Below, piece after piece: positions 12,189 to 22,371 of a stretch of 64,000 nucleotides of DNA (position 1 is the first letter of the stretch; each line of letters begins with the position of its first letter). A model generated the notes under the pieces. That model made no database searches. It had not been told where the DNA came from and saw only the letters and a program-made list of their open reading frames with translations. Source of the DNA: Cystobasidium ongulense (Eukaryota; Basidiomycota; Cystobasidiomycetes; Cystobasidiales; Cystobasidiaceae); contig BQUP01000005.1 in the NCBI GenBank assembly GCA_022835595.1, forward strand, positions 310,001 through 374,000, given 5' to 3'. The translations under genes were made by a program, and so were the position numbers.

Positions 12189-12704
12189 GCAAGGCGAAGT
12201 GTCTATGTGTGCCTGGAAATCATTTTGCAGCCATCATGTATCGATTAACATGAAGTAACGTGGTGCGGTGCCGGAGGATCGCGAACAAGCCAGACAAATG
12301 CTTGCGAGCGGTTTGACCTGCTTTTGATGCTGCTTCTACCAGACTTTACTTCTCACCCTACAAGCGCGCCGAATTGGTTGCGACATTGACGACTATCGCA
12401 GGCTCTCCAAGCTGATGAAGCTAGACCATGTTCTGTCTCATCTGAATTTGATGGGTTCCAGTAGTTACGAAACACCAGTGGAATGGCACCGCGTCATGCT
12501 GCGCTGTTGGTGGCGGGGACTTGCAGCGGGGCAACTCGAAGGTCTTACTCATCCACATCGGGAATAAGGATTTGGAAAAGGAAACGGAGTTCGACGTTTC
12601 TTTTCTCTCTTCTGCTCAACAACATCGCGTCCGTTCCTACTCTATCGACATCCATTGCATTCTTCTATCCCTAATACATAACATAACCATTTCGATTAGC
12701 GAAG
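12189..12704. other. Intergenic before ABM array
   Basis: 516 bp between the UBX gene and array copy A. The GTCAG(C/T)CAGGTA module found between later copies was not seen here, which fits copy A being the left boundary of the duplications. Confidence 0.45.
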
Positions 12705-13526
12705 ATGACAGTCACCGAGATTACTATTTTCAACCTCAAGAAGGCTTACACCAATGAAGAACTAGCTTCTGATACGGTACACAAGAAGTCCCTCGAGACA
12801 GTGAAAGCTGCAAAAGGCTGCAAAGGTGTCATTTGGTCTGTACTGGATGATGACCCGAAAGCACTCGCTTGGCTTGTTGGTGGGTGGATTACATGAGCCA
12901 TAGTTGTTTGGTTATAGTACATGCTGCATGAACCTCACCGACACTTTTTACGTCACACTCTCTTCTTCTTCTACATGGGCGCTACCTCTTACCTTACTTT
13001 GGACCTCCACCGGCGTCTCTTCCCATCTACCCTGAACCGGCCCTTTACCCCCACGTGACTCTATCTTGACTTCTTTCCATCAGAGTGGGGAACTATCGAG
13101 GACCACATCGATACATTCCAGACATCATCCGTATACAAGGGTTTCTTAGAAGAGTTAAAGAACCTCATCACAGACGTTCGCTCTCTGGTCCATTACCCTC
13201 TAGACCCACCGCCTTCCAAGGTCCTCTCAAAAGAGGCTCCCACTCTCGAGCTTTTACAATTCACTTTGAAAGAAGCCGTCACATTTGATCAGAATTACGA
13301 AGCTTGCAAGCCTATTACTGATGGATGGAAGAAGGAAGGAAGAAAGTTCACTATATCCCAGAACATGGATGAAGGTGCTACTGATCTATGCGTTTTTGTA
13401 GTAGGTTGGAAGAGTAAGGAAGAGCATCTTGAAGCTATCAAACAGGATCACTTTACTAAAGCTTTGAAAGTTGCTAAACCTATGTGGAACATTGAGACAT
13501 ACACTCATCTGAACCCTATTCTTTAG
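12705..13526 (+). CDS. Array copy A: two-domain ABM-like (dimeric alpha/beta barrel) protein
   Basis: Member of the fungal proteins built on the antibiotic-biosynthesis-monooxygenase-like ferredoxin fold; biochemical role unknown. Exons 12705-12879 (175 nt) and 13084-13526 encode 205 aa. Domain 1 runs from MTVTEITIFNLKK to LVEWGTIEDHIDTF; the W-x3-E/D-x2-H pattern after the strand LAWLV is typical of ABM folds. Domain 2 starts near LELLQFTLKEAV and repeats the pattern at VVGWKSKEEHLEAIKQDHF. The intron splits a Glu codon in phase 1, the same place as in the other copies, but is long (204 nt). This copy ends ..THLNPIL and lacks the Cys-containing CaaX tail of B and D. It is the best match to a typical fungal family member. 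Confidence 0.75.
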
Positions 13527-14267
13527 GTAGGAAGAATACTTAACATGGGACCTGGCTCCCGTAGTATATTCCGGTGTAAACCTTTAGCTATCGCAAACAA
13601 AGAGAAGGTTAATATTCAATGAAATCAAAGGCCAAATGCCACATTATGCTTTTCTTTTGCTTCCTCTACCACTCTGATAATCCCAGCTGTATGTATTTGA
13701 CCTGAATCTATCTTCGAATTGACAGGTGGCGGTTAATACTAGCTTGTCAATCTGTCAGCCAGGTAGGTAGATTATGCGGATGGAGAGTAGAGTCCACTGA
13801 CTCCACTCAAAATGGAGTCGTCCCTCACGCATTATCCTCTGTCTCTTCATGGTCACAAAGTGGCGTCTTCAGCTGTCACATCAACTTGTTGCGTCTGCGC
13901 AAGTCGCTCTTTCACCAACTTGAAGCAATGCAAGTTCAGAATCGACTGCGGTGCTAGGATTACAGAGTCGACCGTACTCGTTCTCGACCATAAAGAATCC
14001 TGCGCTCTGCAAAGCACAGATTGCGCCCAGACGTCGTCAGCTGTGGGTGACTGAACTTCCGCTTGTTGTTCGACAGCCCGCTGCGGGTCTCAAGCCAAGG
14101 GCGAAGCCATGTGAACAGCGCATGATATACGGTTCATATCTACGGTTTGCAATGCTCGTATTGCACCAGTGCTATCGTCTTCCAGCCAGAACACAACCAA
14201 CCCTCAAGCATGCGAGTCTGATCAAAACAGCCAACGAGATGAACATAGAAAAGTACTCAGGCTGGCG
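13527..14267. other. Intergenic A to relic copy
   Basis: 741 bp holding the 3' region of copy A, one copy of the array module (CTGTCAGCCAGGTAGGTAG, 13751-13769) and no credible gene. ORFs at 13812-14352 are not conserved with other copies except at their far end (the relic). Confidence 0.4.
13741..13770 (+). repeat. Array spacer module, copy upstream of relic
   Basis: Reads AGCTTGTCAATCTGTCAGCC then AGGTAGGTAG. It matches the modules at 14434, 15571, 16953 and more weakly 18165 in the core (C)TGTCA..N..GTCAGYCAGGTARGT. Confidence 0.55.
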
Positions 14268-14360
14268 TACTCCAGCTACGCCGCATTGTAAAAGTACGGA
14301 GCTAGCTTGCGATGCACCATGTCGAGACGTTGAACAAGCCAGAGGAGACTAAAGGAGCTG
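14268..14360 (+). pseudogene. Relic of an ABM-array first exon
   Basis: About 90 bp align by eye with copy B exon 1 (14706-14800). Shared blocks are CTACGCCG, GGAGCTAGCTTGC, GCACCATGTCGAG and GAGGA(A/G)ACT(A/G)AAGG, roughly 75-80 percent identity. The relic carries an in-frame stop and no longer has a usable start or second exon. It is a decayed fifth copy lying between A and B, so at least four duplication events built the array. Confidence 0.6.
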
Positions 14361-14433
14361 GTGCTGTTTGTTCACCCAAAAGGTAGACCAGGGTGACGTG
14401 AACTTCCTTTGTCTTCGACTGACAGGTTCTGAC

Positions 14434-14463
14434 AAGAGCCTGTCAAGCTGTCAGCCAGGTAGG
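14434..14463 (+). repeat. Array spacer module, copy upstream of B
   Basis: CCTGTCAAGCTGTCAGCCAG followed by GTAGG. Nearly the same as the 13741 module, about 250 bp before the copy B start codon. Confidence 0.55.
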
Positions 14464-14683
14464 AACGAGTTGGAGAGGATAGTTGGACTGAGCTCACTCT
14501 CGCGTGCGGTTCTCTTGCTTACCACAAGGTGCCGCTTTTGCTACAACTACTTCCTCTCATCGTTCATACCCAATCTGTGGCATCCACATCAGGCAGCCAA
14601 CCAAGTCTCAAGCCTGTGAGTCGAGCCGTTTCGAACCAGTCACCCCGTCTGACAGCCAAACAATCCGCACAGATCGACACAAC

Positions 14684-15419
14684 ATGGCTATCACTCAGAT
14701 TGCGGTCCTCAAACTACGCCGAAACTATAACAATGTGGAGCTAGCTTGCAATAAGCACCATGTCGAGGCATTGAGCAAGCTAGAGGAAACTGAAGGCTTT
14801 CAAAAGGTGGCATGGTCTGTCTCGAAAGAGGATGCTAGTAAGCTAGTATGGCTAATTGGTGGGTGCTTGTCTATGAGTCTTCTTTACTGTGTGCTGTAAC
14901 GACTTGGATAATGTCAAAGCTGACGTGTGCACTCGGCGCGCTTGGGCAAATCAATCTCCTCTTTAAATAGAATGGAACAAACCTCCTCATGCCGCCACCC
15001 CATATATGCGAGATTCTGAAGTCATCCTAAATCGATACTGTACTTTCAGTGTCGTTCCCTCCCAAATGATCAATCTGGATTATCCCGTACTCGAAGTCTT
15101 CCAATATGTACTCGCCAAATGCAGCACCTCCTCCAACAACGCTGAAGCTATGAGACTAGCCACGAAGCATTGGAAGGCTGAAGGTCGACCTTTCTGCATT
15201 ACCCAGTCCTTCTCGCACCACACATTGCACGATGCAAGCGAAAGGAACTGTGTAATGGTCATACCTTGGCAAAGCAAGGATGAGCAAGCGTCCGCTCTCA
15301 TGCAAGGCTACTTCAAGAAAGCTATGGAAGAAGCAGATCCTATGAGAGAGGGCATTTTGAGCATTTCCATGGAGCCGATTCAATGGGATGCCTGGAAATG
15401 CCAATGTGTCATCATGTAA
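14684..15419 (+). CDS. Array copy B: ABM-like protein with CVIM CaaX end
   Basis: Exons 14684-14858 (175 nt) and 14971-15419 encode 207 aa. Exon 1 (MAITQIAVLKLRRNYNNVEL ... DASKLVWLI) is collinear with copies A, C and D, and the intron again splits a Glu codon. Exon 2 holds the second barrel half with KHWKAEGRPF, CVMVIPWQSKDEQASALMQG and a shorter linker than copy A. The last residues are WDAWKCQCVIM. CVIM is a textbook farnesyl-acceptor CaaX box, and the Cys two residues before it could be palmitoylated, so the protein is predicted to sit on a membrane face. Enzyme activity is unknown; no metal or cofactor motif is visible. Confidence 0.75.
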
Positions 15420-15965
15420 AGTAGGAGGGAAGTGTATCGCTCAGCAATTCTTGTCTTTTCTCAGCTCTGCCAATGGTCCTTTAGTGCGATAAAGATGGTT
15501 TGGGTACTATGCGAATACCTCGTCTTGTCTGACCAGTCCAGTCGTTATGGCACTGTCGCTGAATCTTGTCGGTAGCCTATGAAAGTGTCGGTCAGGTAAG
15601 TCATGCCTAGTCAGGTAGGCGGTAGCCTGTCAGAGCGTCAGTCAGGTAAGTTATGCTCAGTACGGGTGGTAGCCTGTCATAGGGTCAGTCAGGTAAGTCA
15701 TGCTCAGTCAAGTGGTCGCATGTCGGAATGTTGATCAGGTAAGTCATGCAAATGGAAGGATACCTAGGTCGACTTGACTTGTCCGCGCACCTCTTCCCCA
15801 AACAACAAAGCGCCTCTTGGTTCTGTCGTCATCTCACCCTCATAGTGTTACCGTGCCGACGCCAAATAGTATTATAGTGTAGGTGTACTGAGTGAGTCAA
15901 CAAAGTTCAAAGAAATCGAAATATCAGCGTAGTGACTAAATCTAATGCTCAGAGACATACAAGCC
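15420..15965. other. Intergenic B-C with tandem repeats
   Basis: 546 bp. Contains the four-unit minisatellite at 15571-15753 (separate entry) and the presumed promoter of copy C. No other gene seen. Confidence 0.5.
15571..15753 (+). repeat. Four tandem imperfect 40-50 bp repeats
   Basis: Units start at 15571, 15621, 15668 and 15714 (spacing 50, 47, 46). Consensus begins GGTAGCCTGTCA and continues RRGYGTCAGTCAGGTAAGTCATGCTCAGT. Each unit contains CAGGTAAG, a strong 5' splice-site consensus. Single copies of the same module lie between other array members, so this is a local amplification of it. Confidence 0.8.
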
Positions 15966-16780
15966 ATGACGACTACAACCCAAATTATCATAATGCAGCT
16001 ACGGCGCAAATTTGACAATGCAGACGTGGAATTCAACAAGCAGCACCAAGGGGCAGTGAGGGACTTGGAGGAAAATGAGGGGGTTCAAGGTGTGATGTGG
16101 TGTGTCATGAAGGGAAATCCTAGTCAATTAGTCTGGTTTATTGGTGAGTCTGCCAATTTCTTTCCATCAGTTGCGGTTTTCTTTTGCCGCTGCGCTAGGG
16201 CACAAAAGCTGATGTATACCTCCTACCTTTTGAACAAAATGCGTATACCTGGAACTTGGAAACTAGAATGGTGCAAACCGGTTGAGTTCACTCCATGCTT
16301 GAACGTCGAGATGATCTGGAATCGATGCTACCATCTCAAGATAGCTCTTTCTGAAATGAGAATCGCAGAACGTTCAGAAATTGAACTGTGCTTGTACCGA
16401 TTGAAGGAAGACAGTACCTTTTTTCGACGATACGGAAGCTATGAAGCCGCTTTTCGACCATTGGCAGGGCGAGAATAGACCTTTTAGCAATGCAGAGGCA
16501 TTGGCGAAGGTTCCGTCAGGTGTCGGAGGAGACAGGATTTGCTTGACGCTAGTAGCTTGGGTCTCGTCAGGTGAGCATGAGACTGCTACCGATGAGGAAC
16601 ACTACAAGAAAGCCTTTGATGCAGCAGAAAAGACGAGACAGGTGGTATACCGCGGACATACTGAACCACTTAATTGGAGGGAGTAGAAAGGTCAACTTGT
16701 TAGTATCTGAGTGAAGCAGTCAAATAAATCCAAAATAGACCACTGCTTTGTCTGTGAATCGCCAATGTGTGGTTATGTAA
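15966..16780 (+). pseudogene. Array copy C: frameshifted ABM-like gene
   Basis: Exon 1 (15966-16143) is intact and encodes MTTTTQIIIMQLRRKFDNAD ... SQLVWFI. Exon 2 starts at 16267 after a GT-AG intron in the shared position. Within exon 2 the run of six T at 16419-16424 is one base longer than the frame requires. Copy D has no such shift, and the rest of the protein (MKPLFDHWQGENRPFSNAEA onward) continues in the next frame to a stop at 16684-16686. That stop falls where copies B and D have the DxW of their tail, so the CaaX end is lost. A relic QCVVM plus TAA lies at 16763-16780. An ATG at 15945 is also in frame, but 15966 matches the other copies. This looks like a recently dead gene. Confidence 0.7.
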
Positions 16781-16795
16781 AGTAGGGAAATGCGT

Positions 16796-17216
16796 TGCAC
16801 AGTTGTGTTAAAAGTGAAACAATCTTATCTTATCTGCGTCCACATTTTTGAACCGCGATATAATGACGATTCGGGCGCATTGTGCGCAGATAGACTTGTG
16901 GAAGACTCTGGATGTACGGCAGATCTAGTCTGTCCGGTGGGTGTAGTCAGTCCGGTTGGTGCCCTGTCCAAATGTCAGTCAGGTAAGTCAGGCATCGGTA
17001 TGGATTGTTTGGTCTCAGAGTGTTCCGCTGTTGCACCTCTTCTCCTGACGATAAGCTCCAAAGTTCAATCATCACATCGATTTCGTTTCCCTGCGATCCT
17101 ACATCTCAACGCCGGAACAGTTCATTGAAGCGAAAACGTCTCTTCAGTCGGCCAACAAAGTTCAAGCAGACACGAATCCGTATCAAACGAGTGCAGCACG
17201 ACAGCAGTATTGAATC
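16796..17216. other. Intergenic C-D
   Basis: 421 bp between C and D with one spacer module at 16953-16993 and the promoter of copy D. Nothing else supported. Confidence 0.45.
16953..16993 (+). repeat. Array spacer module, copy upstream of D
   Basis: GGTTGGTGCCCTGTCCAAAT then GTCAGTCAGGTAAGTCAGGC. Same module as the 15571 minisatellite, present once, about 230 bp before the copy D start. Confidence 0.6.
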
Positions 17217-17962
17217 ATGACCGTTGTCCAGGTAATCATATACCAGTTACAGGGTAAATGTGACAATGAAGGCCTCGTCATGGATAAGGACCACGACGAG
17301 GCACTGCGTAATCTGGAGGAGATGGAAGGGGGACAGAATTTAGTTTGGTCTGTCATGGAGGAGGATGCTAGTAGACTGGTCTGGCTCGTCGGTAAGTGCT
17401 GTCACTTCGTATCTTCGAGATACAGGTTTTTTCCGCATTTCTTTGTGTGAGTCGAATTAATCTGACATATTCTTTGGGTGGGGGCATAATTCGCATTATC
17501 TGGTAACCAGAATGGAGTAAACAACCGCAGATTACACCATCTATGCGAAACGCGGAGATGATCTGGAATCGAGTCTACTCTTTTGCAGGAAACCTTTCTG
17601 AATTGATCAGCGCAGAACGTCCAGTCATTGAAGTGTGCTTGTACCGACTGAACCAAGGCCGTTCCTTTTCCGACTATATGGCAGCCATGAAACCATTTTT
17701 CGACCAGTGGAAGGACGAAGGACGAGCGTTCAGCACTGCGGAGGCACTGCCACAGGCCATACCAGTGATTGGAGAAGAAAGGGACTGTTTGATGCTCGTA
17801 GCTTGCAAGTCAGTAGAGGAACATTTCATTGCTACTCGGGAGGAACACTACAAACAAGCTCTTCGTGCAGCAGACGAGACGAGCCAGATTGTTCACCGCG
17901 GCCATCTTAGACCACTCAATTGGGATGACTGGAAGTGTAAGTCTCAATGTCTTAGTATGTAG
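17217..17962 (+). CDS. Array copy D: ABM-like protein with CaaX end (two possible C termini)
   Basis: Exons 17217-17391 (175 nt) and 17511-17962 encode 208 aa: MTVVQVIIYQLQGKCDNEGL ... DASRLVWLV, then the split Glu codon, EWSKQPQITP, CLYRLNQGRSFSDYMAAMKP, FFDQWKDEGRAFS and CLMLVACKSVEEHFIAT. The direct read ends KCKSQCLSM, a CaaX-type box. If the GTAAGT at 17937 is used with the TTGAG acceptor at 17987 (51 nt), the frame continues through 17988-18043 and ends NPQCAVM, also a CaaX box, giving 218 aa. Copy C keeps a relic of that second end and copy B ends at the aligned place, so the spliced form may be ancestral. Function unknown. Confidence 0.75.
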
Positions 17963-18853
17963 GTGAAGCAGTGAAGTGCTACTTGAGGGATTCCAAATTG
18001 GCCCGCGGCCTCGTGGGTGAATCCCCAATGTGCTGTTATGTAAAGTAGGGAAATGTAGGGAAATATATTGGTCGGATGTGTTAACATTGAGACCAGTCCT
18101 GGCTCTGCAATTTTGCGGTGTGACGACCAGTCGTCTTGTTCAAGAGTCTAGCCTGGTTAGTCTTGTCCAGTCCGGTTTGTAGCCTGACGAAGTGTCATTG
18201 TACATACTTGTAGTAGTATGTGTGTATTTAGACTTGAACAAAGTCTTGCTTGCTCAGTCGCAGCCGAGTCGCCACATCGACAGTGACATTGCAAGGTGCA
18301 GGAAGGCCGGGCGGGATGTGCGCGAGCATGGCCGACCAAATGAGACTGATTACCTGGAGTTGTGCAGCGTACTTGATGTAATCACTGTCGCAGAGTTGCC
18401 TGCATGCTGGCCCGCTCATTTACGCCTTGTTGTGGTGTATCGGACAGTCAGAAACACCGCCGTGTAGGAGTGGCAGGACGGCAATGGAAGAGCAGGCAGT
18501 TGGTCCGCGAGCTGCAAGCTACTGGACTGCAATGGAGTGATGCCGTCATGCACGTCTTGTCTGTCTCTTCTGACCGCCATGCATCCCATGTGGACACCTT
18601 GCGCCGACTTGCGACTCCATCTCTGCTCTGCTCAACACAGACGGCATTCAAGTATATACCATCACCACACTGCTCTCCACTGCCGCATAGCACACCGTCA
18701 TCATGAGCAGTGCAGCAAGGTATGCAGTCCATCACCACACTGGCTTCATCCTGCAGAACTGACGGTCTCTGTCTGTCTGCCCATGCCGCTCCCGTGTCTT
18801 GCATCGCTTTGTACCCTCAATTTGGGAAAACCTGCAATCGTGCAAACCGTCAA
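17963..18853. other. Intergenic after array
   Basis: About 890 bp. It starts with the optional last exon of copy D (17988-18043) and has a degenerate spacer module near 18165-18200 (CAGTCCGGTTTGTAGCCTGA). The remainder shows only short overlapping ORFs on both strands with no support. Confidence 0.4.
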
Positions 18854-21311
18854 ATGAACAACATCTGTGAACATCCAATACAACAACGCACACTCCATCA
18901 CTCGCGCAATGACAACAGCGCAACATCCCTCGCGCCATCGCGGTCCGCTCTCCCATCGAATGGAGGAGGCGACGATGATGGAGGCAGCAGCACGACAACT
19001 CTGCCTTCGAGCAGCAGCTCTGCACCAACGTCTGGCGGTGGTGGTAAGCGTTTCACTTCTTCTATCACACCCCTCCATCCTATCGCATCCCCACAACTCC
19101 CTCCCTTCGCTATTCCCACGGCTCTGCTCTTCATGTCGCGCGTGTTGTGAGCAAAGTGCGCATGACAGCCTGCCGTCAGTGGACAGTCTGAACACCGGCC
19201 CTTGGGCACAGGAGCAGCACAACATGCATCAGACATGTCCCACACTCCGTTATACTACCCGTATGCCATCCATGCAGCGGACATGACATAGCGAGATGGT
19301 GAATCGGCTGGCTCTGCTTGCTTGCATGCCTGCCACTGTTGTCTCGCATGCTTTTGGGCAAGGCCTGCCCGCTAGAGTCTAGGGAAGCGCCACAAGCAAG
19401 CAAGCAACCACCACTTTCTTTCTCCATCTTCCGTAAATCAACGCTGTCGCGAATATGCTCGCTATCGACCCAAGTAGACGGTGTCGCCGTCGAGGTATTC
19501 GCGATCACTTTCCAGAATCGACTTCAAGATAGCCTTCACAATCGTTTCTCATCTCGGCCCAACCTCTCTCTTTCCGTGTTGAAACAAATGCCTGGTTATC
19601 TTATATCGTTGTTGTGAACATCAGGCTCGACGTCAACATCACCGACGACGTCAAGCTCGACTTCATCGACACGGACATCTTCCTCAACTTCCTCTAGATC
19701 TTCAACATCACCCAGTTCTTCCTCCTCTTCTTCCTCATCTTCTTCTTCAACAAATACATCCGGTACGGTTCATTTACTGACAATGCGTCTTCCTCTTCTC
19801 CATTGTCATCATCCAACTCACCTTCATCTGCTTCTTCTTCCCCTACTACTGCAACCACTTCATCTATTAATACATCGTCTATAGACTCTTCAACATCGAG
19901 CACCACTTCCAGTACGTCATCTTCTTCCACTTCATCTACTTCAGAGACATCATCCACGGACTCTTCTACTTCTGTTTCTTCCGATTCTTCTACAGCCTCA
20001 GACGATAGTTCATCTACAGAAACATCGGAATCACAGACTAGTGCGACGACTACGTCTGCTGATCCTACAACGTCCACTTGTAAGCTGGACCTTCACCATC
20101 TTTGGAAAGGGCCACACTGATTACGCTTTATCCGCTTTGTCTTCATTCTTCACAGCCACTTCTATAGCAACACAAGAATCGACTGTCACATTTGTCACTG
20201 TGAGCTGCTGAGTAGTATGCTGCTTGCAACGCGACCGTAATGTCTGACCATTCATCCTTTTTCGCAGTCCGGCGTCACTCTCACGTCCATTCAATCCATC
20301 ACCCTCACCGCAAGCATTCCCATCACCACAAGCGATCCAAATGCCGCCGCCAATACAGGATCAACAGGGTTGAGTAGTGGTGCTAAAGTTGGTATAGGCG
20401 CGGGCGTAGGAGGAGGAGTCGGTGCTCTTCTTCTAGCTGGACTTGCATTCTGGTTCTGGAGGAGAAGAAAGCAACGCGTAGGAGATGATTTCAAATGGCC
20501 TGATTTGGGAGACGGGACAGGATCGGGTGGTACTGCAGCTGGACTGTATCCAAATCCTACCCACCCTACAGGAAACAATCGATTCGATATGGACGACGAA
20601 GAACTATTTGATGGTGAAGGCACTACTGCAGTCGGACATGGCGGTTCCCAGTCTGGAAGCAAAATGATGTCGGAACGTGATCCTTCTTTCCTTTCTTCTG
20701 CAGCTGGATCAGCGGGTGGAAATGGTGGATATGGAGCCGGTTACCCTGGTGCTGCTGCTGGAATGGCCGGTTTAGGTGCTGCGGGCGCAGTTGCTGCTCA
20801 TCAGGCGCACAGACCTCAAGGCGGCAATAATGGAGGATACGATGGAAATAACGGCTACTACGGATCGCAAGATGGAAATCATCAATCCCCTCCTGGTTCA
20901 CAATTCTCCCACAATAACCAAGCGTATGGCGGTACAAGCCAGCAAGCGTACGGTAACTACGGAGGATACGATGGAAACGCTGGCGGGTATTACGGAAACG
21001 GTGCACCACTTGCGGCTGGAGCAGCCGGAGCCGGAGCAGGAGCCGGAGCCGCGTCAGCTGGATTAGGAAGAACTGGAAGCATCGCTTCTACAGCAGCGAG
21101 AAACTATCAAGTTGAAGCGATACCAGGTGAACATGATCAGCAATATGGCGATAATGAATCACAGATGGGTGGTGATGAATATGGTGATTCGAGGGATCAT
21201 CGCGATTATTATCAAGAAGGACAAAATCAAGGATTCCAAGATAGACCTCCTCGTAATAGAGCACGTCTAAGCGTCGTCAATAACCTCGGCGATGTCGGCG
21301 AAGAAGATTAA
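18854..21311 (+). CDS. Ser/Thr-rich single-pass membrane protein (cell-surface sensor-like)
   Basis: The firm part is exons 19625-19762, 19885-20079, 20156-20199 and 20268-21311. They encode a Ser/Thr-rich, mucin-like ectodomain, a Gly-rich lead-in (AKVGIGAGVGGGVGALLLAG), one membrane span ending FWFWRRRKQR, and a long Gly/Asn/Tyr/Gln-rich cytosolic tail with GGYDGN and GNYGGYDGNAGGYYG repeats, ending DVGEED. The layout resembles fungal SKG6/Mid2-like surface proteins; no WSC domain is present. The 5' end is open. An exon at 18854-19043 ending SSSSSAPTSGGG, or a short exon at 19455-19494, both join 19625 in phase 1, giving 536 or 486 aa. Neither provides a clear signal peptide. The 19763-19884 stretch is treated as an intron because the reading frame changes there. 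Confidence 0.65.
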
Positions 21312-22371
21312 GGAAATTTTACAGGATGAATCTCCTCGCCACTACTCTTTGATAATCTCCAAAATCAGCGACTTGGTTGTCGCGCATGGACAATTCCCGT
21401 TAAATCACCCGACGTTATCTTGCTTGATGCTAGATCTTATATCCATCCTGTATTGGTCTCAGCTCAGTCCTTCAAACAAAGCTCGCCGACCGATGAATTT
21501 TCGAACTTCGCTTCAATATAATTCTCGACGTCCTTTTCTCCGAAGAAGCGATGCTCGACGAATACACTTTCGACTCTTTTTGCTTTCTACACCGGTATAT
21601 ACCACATGCTGCGTACAATCCTCGGACAATTTCATCTCCCTGTAGCAAAACTTTCAGAACCCATCTCACACCGTTTAATAATCTCTTAGTCGTCCCTCCT
21701 AGGGTCTTCACAATCATTCCCACTTTCCTTTTGGATTGGCTTTGTCAAATAGCTTAGCCTTGTTTCTTGGCAGACTGGTCCGTCGGATGTAGCAGTCTCT
21801 ATTATGGTGTTCAGTTTTTCACGCTCCTTGTCGTGGTTGTGGAATACACATATCAGCCCGGAATTCACGTTGCCCTAACATTGATTGTTTAATGGCAAGT
21901 CTTGCGTCAGAACCGAACTGAATTGGGTACTGAAAGAGGGGTACTATGCTCGAAAGTTGGAAGACCGCATTATCGGAGGTGAGGCAGTGGTAAAAAAAAC
22001 GTTGCATGGTAGAGCAATGTTCTTTGCCTTCGTCCTTTGGAGTGAGGAGCCTGGCATTGGCGTTTCTCGGTGCTGACGAATTATGTGTAGCCCTTGCTCT
22101 CGAAGAACTGCTCTAAAGGCTTCCATAGATGGCTATTGATCACGTCACTATTGGAGGTGGTCGGCATGAAGGGTCCATTCCTTGACAAGCTGGCACAAGT
22201 ACTTCAAGTCTTGTCTTTCCTGCAGTGAAGCCTGCAAGCGTTTAAATATGCCCTTCTTGCGGCCGATTACCTTCAGCCGCCACCAGCACGTGGAGCGGAT
22301 ACTCCTACCTCTCACCTTGATCTCCGTTGGAACAGTATACGCTCAAAGTCATCTCGATAGCAGTGTCGCAC
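21312..22371. other. Intergenic
   Basis: 1060 bp between the membrane protein gene and the hydrolase gene. A/T-richer 3' region at first, then the promoter of the next gene. Only short ORFs; no RNA gene or repeat recognised. Confidence 0.45.

Noticed and set aside
18192-19286. Many overlapping frames on both strands
   Set aside because: No frame has protein-like composition except the Ser/Thr-rich piece at 18930-19043, which is kept only as a possible first exon.
19694-20077. Minus-strand 127-codon frame rich in Asp, Glu and Val
   Set aside because: It is the mirror of the Ser/Thr-codon repeats of the plus-strand membrane protein; low complexity alone explains it.
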